Of a DNA stretch of 64,000 nucleotides, positions 57,521 through 64,000 are shown one piece after another. This stretch comes from Eulemur rufifrons (taxonomy: Eukaryota > Chordata > Mammalia > Primates > Lemuridae): positions 286,551,343-286,615,342 of the forward strand of contig NC_090989.1 of assembly GCF_041146395.1 (NCBI RefSeq), given 5' to 3'. The notes under the pieces were generated by a model that searched no databases, had not been told where the DNA came from, and saw nothing but the letters and a program-made list of their open reading frames with translations. The position numbers and the translations under genes are program-made. The first letter of the stretch is position 1. Every line of letters starts with the position of its first letter.

Positions 57521-60248
57521 GTAGACCCCGACCCTGCACCCCCCAGGAGGCTGTCCGTTGTCGCCCTCCGGCTCTCGCGCCTCCTCGCAGGGCTTGCCGG
57601 CTGCCGCGCCGCCTCCCTCCCCAGCCCCGCCCGCCTCTGCTTCCTCCCCAGGCAGTGGGGCCTGGCCGCCGGGTGCCGTCTGTGCACTGGCCCCTCGGAG
57701 GGTCCCCAGAGGCTCAGGAAGACAAGCCAGGCCCCCCGCCCCCCGTTTCACTCTGTTTCCTTCCTAGGAAAGGGCACAGACCCCTGACTCTGACAGAGAC
57801 TGTTTCCATTCTGGGCTCAGGGCCCCACCCCAGATGCTCTGTCCCCTGAGCGTCGGCATGGGTAGAGTCATCCGGCCCTCTGGAGCTGGTCCTAGTGGGT
57901 GGCTGGAGCTCGCAGGGCCTCTGGTGCTTCTGCGTACCCCCTGTGCCCCCCATCCCAGCTCAGCAAATGCAGAGGTTCCCTGGGCCCAGGCTGGGGTCTG
58001 CAGGGGCTTCCGAGGCTCCACAGTGGGAAGGAGGCATGGTGGCACCGAGGAGCGAGGGTGTGAGGAACAGGCATCTTGCTGTCATTCCTGGGACTTCGGG
58101 GTTTGAGAGGGCCATTGCAGGATGGGGACAGCCTCAGGGGTCCACGAGCCACAGGGGGCTGAGTTGCAAGGAAGGGAGTAAACTGAAGGATGCCCCCAGG
58201 CCTCCCTCCCGGGTGGGCAGGCACACCACAGGGCCCCCCAGAGTGTGAGCACACCCCACCCCTCCAGCACCCGGCTGGCCCGGAGCCCTCCCTGGGACCC
58301 CAGGCTCTCTGGCAGCCCACGACCCGCGGCTCCCTCTGCCTGGGAGAGCCGCCGGCCACAGCGTCCAGCCCCCTGGCTCTGCACAGACGTGTCCTGTCCC
58401 GCCGCCCTCTCCGCCCCCCAGACCCAGGCCTCTGTCGCCCGACTCAGTGCAGCCTGTGGGGCCAAGCAGCTCCTCTGTGCCAGACCGGACCCCTCTGCTG
58501 TCCTCGGTTCCCGTCCTGCCCTGCGCCTTGTGCCTGCCTGGAGGCCCTGCATGCGAGGCCTCGGCTTTGTCCCGGGAAGGAGAGCTCCGTCCACCCAACA
58601 CCCAGGGCTGGTGGCAAGCAAGGCCATGATGAGCAGCCCTCGGCACCCGCCCAGCTGTGCCGGCTGCCTCTGCCAACTTGGAGGTTCTGGGCGAAGAGAA
58701 CCAAGCCTCAGGGTGGGGTATGGGTGGGCTGGGCAGGGTCCAGGACTCGGGCAGAGATGCCTGTTTGCTCTGGCCTTGCCCCTCTGCTCTCTCTGAGATG
58801 TGTGGCCCTTCAGGGATTGGAGTGTGCGGACGGAGCCCCTGGTGAGCAGCCCTCCGGTGCCTGGACGGAGCTCTCCTTTCTTGGAAATCACCCGCCCGCT
58901 CTCTCTTCACTCCTGCCCCCGACTTTCCTTCCTGGAGAGGGATTCCCCGGCCTCTCTCACGGCTGTTGGTGCTGGTCTGCAGGGGTGCCGTGCTCTGGGA
59001 GTTTGGTTTTCCTGGTGTGCGACACACGTGTGACGTGAGAGGTCCTGGGACCATGATTGGATGTGTCCAGTGGGGCTTTGCCAGCATTCGGGAGACAGAG
59101 TCGGGCTCGCGTCTGCAGCCCCATCCACAGCCACCTCCCAGCCATCGGGCTGAGGACCCGGACTCGGGGTCAGGATGCCTGGGGCAGGGCCGCGGGGCCC
59201 TCGCCAGCCGAGGGGCTGAAGGCTGCCCTGCCACAAGGTGCAGGCTTGGGAGACCCCAGGGAGGAGCTCCCGTGTCCAGCTCTCACCCCGCGACAGAAGA
59301 CAGGGTGGACGGTGCCCCCAGGGCTCCACCTGCCCCCCCCCCATGCTCAGGGCGTCACACGCACCTGGGACCCGTCTCCCCTGGAGGCCTCACGAGTTCT
59401 CGGAGCCTGAGGCTCTGGGCAGCTGTGGGCTGTGCCTGGAGGCCTGTGGCACACACATGCCTGTCTCCAGCTGCTCCGTCCCTGAGGAGAGAAGGGGACC
59501 GTCCCCCTGAGCGTGACGGGAGCCTCGCTGCAGGGCATTGCCCCGTCTGGTCCGCACCAGCCCCCACACTGCTGCCGGCTGAGCCGGAGGCCCTGGGCAG
59601 TCCCGTCTGTTCTGGGTCCTTCCAGCAAGAAGGAGCTGATCTGTAAGGCTTCTGTTGATGCCATGATTTGAGACGGGCTCTGCCTTCAAGTGACATTGAG
59701 TGTCTCTTCCTGGCCCCCTCCCTGTCTGGGTGGTGAGAGGCAGAAACCTTGCTGGGCCTGCCTAAAGCCAGGTTGTCCTCCCTGAGGGTGTCCCGCTGGG
59801 AACTCGGCCTCAGAGAGGCCCTGGGCAGAGCCATGACGACAGAGGCCCTCCCCTCTATCTGTGGCCACCCCCAGGAGCCCCATCCTGGGCCCCTCCCTCC
59901 TCAGCGAGGCCACACACCCTTTTGGCAGCCACAGGCAGGGGTCCCCCCGACTGAGGACGTGCCTGTTCATTCAGAGGGATCAAGGCTCCTGGGCGAGTCC
60001 CGTGCTAGAATCTTTACCTGGATTTCTACTTGTCTGCAGCCGAGAAAATTCTCAGCTCAGATGGGGGTGGGGTCCTGGGGTGAGTGTGAATGCTGGCAAA
60101 ACTCCCAACCACCCAACTTCGCTCGGGCCCAGGCACCTCCAGGGACCACCGTCGGGAGGCCCGGCCTCCAGGGACCCAAGCAGCGTGTGGTCCTTGGGTG
60201 GGGTTTACCCCACAGGCCTGGCCCTGACCTGCCTTCCCCTGTCCCCAG
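57521..60248 (+). other. CACNA1B: Intron 37
   Basis: A 2.7-kb GC-rich intron with no repeat I recognise. Long open frames on both strands (for example 58134-59234 on the minus strand) look compositional. Confidence 0.85.
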
Positions 60249-60357
60249 CGTCTAGTTCGCATGAACATGCCAATCTCCAACGAGGACATGACAGTGCACT
60301 TCACGTCTACGCTGATGGCCCTCATCCGGACTGCACTGGAGATCAAGCTGGCCCCAG
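60249..60357 (+). CDS. CACNA1B: CACNA1B exon 38: C-terminal pre-IQ region
   Basis: A 109-nt exon with acceptor 'ttcccctgtccccag' and donor 'gtgagc'. It starts in phase 0 and ends one base into a codon. It reads [20 protein letters not shown] then [16 protein letters not shown]. It encodes the helical stretch between the EF-hand and the pre-IQ/IQ calmodulin-binding motifs, which lie in later exons outside the window. The sequence looks identical to human. If both exon 37 copies are skipped, its first codons (tgc gtc tag) give an immediate stop. Confidence 0.96.
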
Positions 60358-60514
60358 GTGAGCAAGGCAGCAAGGAGGGCAGGCCCCCGGCCCCTGCTGT
60401 CCTCAAGAGCCAGCCCCGACAGGCGAGCAGGGAGCAGGTGGAAGGGCCAGCCCCGTCCAGAACAGTCACAGGCAGCCGCACAGCCTGTCAGGCACTGGCT
60501 GTCTCCCCTGGTGA

Positions 60515-60615
60515 CGGTCTGCGTGGGAGCCATTTTCAGATGAGGAAACTGAGGCACAGTGAAACTCGATCAGTTGTCCAGGTTATTCAGAGCCAGTGGT
60601 GGCGCCAGGACACAG
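60515..60615 (-). mobile_element. MIR fragment, antisense
   Basis: 'cattttcagatgaggaaact' plus 'gaggcacagtgaaactcgat' matches the antisense MIR core. Confidence 0.85.
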
Positions 60616-61540
60616 CCTGGCCCAGCTTCACATGGGCCAGCTCCTGTCCCAGGTGACGAGTCCGCACGTCTTCTGCTCCCTGCCGTCGAGAGTCCAGTCC
60701 CCCATGAGGTCCTCTCCTGATCTGACTGACTGGACCCAAGGGGGGCCTGCCCTGCCGTCAGCCTCCTCCCTGAGTCTGGGCCCTGGAGCTCAGCTGTCCC
60801 TGCTACGCGTGAGTCAGGGCCAGTCCCCTTCGCACACCGAATCTCGTCATCGGCCACCCAGGGACACACACTGGCAGTTCCATACTTTGTTTCTTGCCCC
60901 GTCCATTTTTCTCTTTCTACTGGATTCTTGTATCAGTATATAAACACACTGTTACTTCTCCCATCTTTAAAAAGTGTTCCTGTTTCCTTTCTATCGATTT
61001 CCCCATTTTTTCTTCTTTCCTTCCTAGTAACCAGCTCTTTGGGAGACCGGTCTCTGGTTTCTCCTTCTCTGTGTTCAGCTGGGCTCCTGAAGGCCGTCGG
61101 CAGCCTTTTCTCCGTTCTCACTCCCTCCTTTTTGAGACCATTTTACGTCTGTTCTTCTGGAGTTTCTGTTATCTCCCAAACGTAGTGTGCCTGCACGACA
61201 CGGCATGTTCTCTTTGCCATCTACACTCCTTTATCATCTCACCTATTCCCATGGCTTTAAAAGGCATGAATTCCAATTTTGAACTTTCAGTCCAGACTTC
61301 TTCCCTGAACTCCAGACCCTTGCATCCCCCAAGCTGTCCACCGTCTACACGCGGAGGCCCAGTGAGTGTTCCAACGCCGACTTGGCCAAACCTGCGCTCC
61401 GGAGGGTGCCCACCGCCCTCCTGTCTCCCTCGGTGGAAGCTCCATTCTTCCAGTTGCTCCAGCCAGAATCTCTGGAGTCATCCTTTTCTCTTCTTTTTTT
61501 TTTCCCTCATCCCATTCTGATCCATGTCTGATGTGTTGTC

Positions 61541-61884
61541 ATGTTTTTTTTTTTTTTTTTTTTTGAGACAGAGTCTTGCTTTGTTGCCCGGGCTAGAGTG
61601 AGTGCCCTGGCGTCAGCCTCGCTCACAGCAACCTCAGACTCCTGGACTCAAGGGATCCTCCTGTCTCAGCCTCCCAGGTAGCTGGGACTACAGTCACGTG
61701 CCACCATGCCCAGCTAATTTTTTCTATATATATTTTAGTTGGCCAGATAATTTCTTTCTATTTTTAGTAGAGACGGGGTCTCGTTGTTGCTCAGGCTGGT
61801 CTCGAACTCCTGACCTCGAGCGATCCACCCGCCTCGGCCTCCCAGAGTGCTAGGATTACAGGCGTGAGCCACCGTGCCCGGCCT
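61541..61884 (-). mobile_element. Strepsirrhine-type Alu, antisense
   Basis: Antisense Alu with a long T tract, internal 'ctatatatattttagttggc' segment and right arm ending 'gccaccgtgcccggcc'. No clear target-site duplication was seen. Confidence 0.93.
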
Positions 61885-62079
61885 TCATATTGTCTTGAAT
61901 CTACCTTTAAATGTGTCCAGAATACGATCACTGCTTTCGCTTCCCCCACTGCCACCTCCTCGGCCAAGCCTCTGTTGGCTCTTGATGGCATCGCTACAGC
62001 CACCCTCTGACCCGTCTGCTTCTGCCCTGGCCCCCTTCCATCTGCCTTCGACACAGCAGCCAGAATGATCAGGTCAAAA

Positions 62080-64000
62080 TGCAGACCAACAAAATGTACA
62101 AACCCCAGCTAGACTGATCAGGAAAAAAGCAGATGCAGATAAGCAATGTAAGGAACAAAAGAGGGAACCTCACTGCCTATCCTGTTGGCAGCAAAAAGGT
62201 AACAAGGGAATATTACAAGCAACTTTGTGTCAATTTTAACAGCTTAAATGGAATGGAAAAATTCCTTGAAAAACACAAAATACCAAGCTCACTGAAGAAT
62301 AGATAACCTCAGTAATACTATATCTGCTAAATAAATTAAATTCAGAGCAGGAAAACCTTCCAACAAAGAAAATTCCAGGCCCAGATATTTTCATTGGTGA
62401 AATCTACCAACCATTTAAGGAAGAAATAATGCCAATTCTATATAGACTCTTCCAGAAAACAGAAAGAGAGGGAATATTTCCCAACTTATTTTATGAGGTC
62501 AGATTTACTCTGACACAAAAACCAAACAAAAACATGACAAGAAAAAAAAACCCAAAACTACAGACCAACATCCCTCATGAACATAGATACAAAAATCTTC
62601 AATACAGTCTTTTAGCAAACTAAATCCAGCAATATATAAAAAAGATAATACATGATAACACAAGTGAGGTTTATCCCAGGAATGCAAAGTTGGCTCAGTG
62701 TTTGAAAAGCAATGCATATAATTTACCACACCAAAAAGGAAAACTATATGATTATCTCAAGAGACACAGAAAAAGCATTTGACAAAATTCAACAACTGTT
62801 CTTGATTAAAAAAAAAAATACTGCATAAGCTAGGAATTAAGGGAAGCTTCTTCAATCGTATCATATCCTAGACACGGTAAAAGGTATCGGTGGAAAACTA
62901 ATGTTGTACTTAACAAAGAAAGAATGACCCCGTTCCTCCTAAGGTCACGACAAGGCAAGGGTGTCTGCCTGTTCAACATCATACTTGAGGCCCTGGCCAG
63001 TGTGATAAGGCAAGAAGAAGAAATAAGAGGTGTGCCAACTGTAAAGGAAGAAATGAAACTACCTCTGTTCACAATTGGCTTGACTTTGCAAAAATCTCAA
63101 GGAGTCTATTTTAAAAGTTGCTAAAACTAATAAGTGAGTATAGCAAGATAACAGGATACAGGGTCAATATATTTTTAAACATTACGTTTCTACATACTAT
63201 CAATTAATTGAAATTGAAGAATTCTATTATTAATAAAATAGCACCAAAAATATGAAATACTTCTGTATTGCTGGATAACTCTCAAAATATATGTGCAAGA
63301 TTTGAATATTGTGAATTTTAAAACATAAAAGGAATCAAAGAAGACTTAGAGAAATTAAGCACTGTATTGTATTCGTGGATTGAAAGACTCAGTGTTATTA
63401 AGATACCAATTATCCCTGTATTGATCATTAGAATCAATGTTTTCCCAATCAAAATCACAACAGGCTTTTTTTTTTTTTTTTTTTTTTGGGTAAAAACTTA
63501 CAAACCAATTCTAAAATTGTGTAGAAAAGCAAAAGAACTTTAATAACTGGGTTTTTTTATTTGTTTTTGAGACAGAGTCTCGCTCTGTCACCCTGGGTAG
63601 AGTGCAGTGGCATCATCGTGGCTGACTGCAACCTTAAACTCCTGGGCTCAAGCATCCTCCTGCCTCAGCCTCCTGAGTAGCTGGAACTACAGCCATGTAC
63701 CACGATGCCTGGCTAACTTTTCTAATTTTAGTGGAGATGGGGTCTCGCTCTTGCTCAGGTTGGTCTTAAACTCCTGAGCTCAAGTGATCCTCCCAGAGTG
63801 CTAGGATTACAGGCATGAGCCACCGCGCCCAGCCAACAGTTTTGAAAAAGAACAGAGTTGGAAAACTCACCTTCCCTGATTAAAAGTCTTTCTATAAGAC
63901 ATCGTTGATTAAGGTGTTAATGAAAGGCTACAGACAGATTAACGGAATAGGATAGAGACTCCAGATATAGACCCACAGTGATATAGTCAATTGATTTTCA
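62080..64000 (+). mobile_element. L1 ORF2 fragment, sense, interrupted by an Alu
   Basis: Sense L1 ORF2 text: 'aagaaaattccaggcccaga', 'ccaacatccctcatgaacat', 'tttatcccaggaatgcaaag' and 'ctatatgattatctcaagag' in order. Many stops. It continues to the window edge and is interrupted by an Alu at 63552-63834. Confidence 0.88.
63552..63834 (-). mobile_element. Alu, antisense
   Basis: Antisense Alu: 'gagacagagtctcgctctgt' to 'gccaccgcgcccagcc'. It has 'tcgctcttgctcaggttgg' but lacks the 'ctatatatatt' insert, so it is a different subfamily from the copy at 61541. Confidence 0.9.

Larger units (their letters stand above)
60358..64000 (+). other. CACNA1B: Intron 38 (5' part)
   Basis: The window ends in this intron. 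It holds a MIR (about 60515-60615), T-rich text from 60880 to 61540 with nothing recognised, a young Alu (61541-61884), an L1 (about 62080 to the end) and another Alu (63552-63834). Confidence 0.85.

Noticed and set aside
58134..59234. 366-codon minus-strand open frame in intron 37
   Set aside because: No recognisable motif and a biased Gly/Ser/Pro/Arg composition. A chance frame in GC-rich DNA.

Overview
The window is vertebrate, and almost certainly primate, nuclear DNA. Short coding exons with GT..AG boundaries sit in long introns filled with Alu, L1, MIR, L2 and old DNA-transposon copies. Several Alus (about 7303-7642, 24920-25258, 44549-44884, 61541-61884) carry an internal segment resembling ctatatatatttttagttgtcca that human Alus lack. 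As I recall this form is typical of strepsirrhine primates, so a lemur or close relative is the best guess. No prokaryotic features, CRISPR arrays, tRNA or rRNA genes are seen.

The only gene supported is the middle part of CACNA1B on the + strand, encoding the pore-forming alpha-1B subunit of the N-type (Cav2.2) neuronal calcium channel. Nineteen exons plus two microexons are found. They cover the end of the II-III linker, all of repeat III (S1-S6), the III-IV linker, all of repeat IV, the proximal C-terminal EF-hand and the start of the pre-IQ region. With one exon 37 and no microexons they give 2133 nt and 710 complete codons in one uninterrupted frame. Phase is preserved at every junction. 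The choice of CACNA1B over CACNA1A/E/C rests on residues remembered from the human and rat proteins. Exon numbers follow the human/rat convention and are inferred.

Layout: 1-13000 is intron 20, mostly an old antisense L1, Alus and another L1. Exons 21-24 lie at 13001-17908, with a 33-bp minisatellite in intron 21. The 12-nt microexon 24a is at 18505-18516. Exons 25-31 lie at 20521-27681, with a C-rich minisatellite running into the exon 26 acceptor and a 2-kb L1 ending just before exon 27. Intron 31 (12.9 kb) holds the 6-nt microexon 31a at 37095-37100 inside an AT-rich, repeat-free island. Exons 32-36 lie at 40534-51381, with a G-rich minisatellite in intron 33 and L1s in intron 35. The mutually exclusive pair 37a (55848-55944) and 37b (57424-57520) follows, then exon 38 (60249-60357). 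The rest is intron 38 with an Alu and an L1.

The most notable observations are the recovery of all three known Cav2.2 alternative-splicing modules in this part of the gene (24a, 31a, 37a/37b), each with sequence oddities. 24a reads SFTG rather than SFMG. 37a has Cys at the near-invariant Gly position of the EF-hand loop. Using both or neither exon 37 gives an immediate stop codon. I found no undescribed gene or system; the novelty is in splicing architecture, intronic tandem repeats and lineage-specific substitutions.
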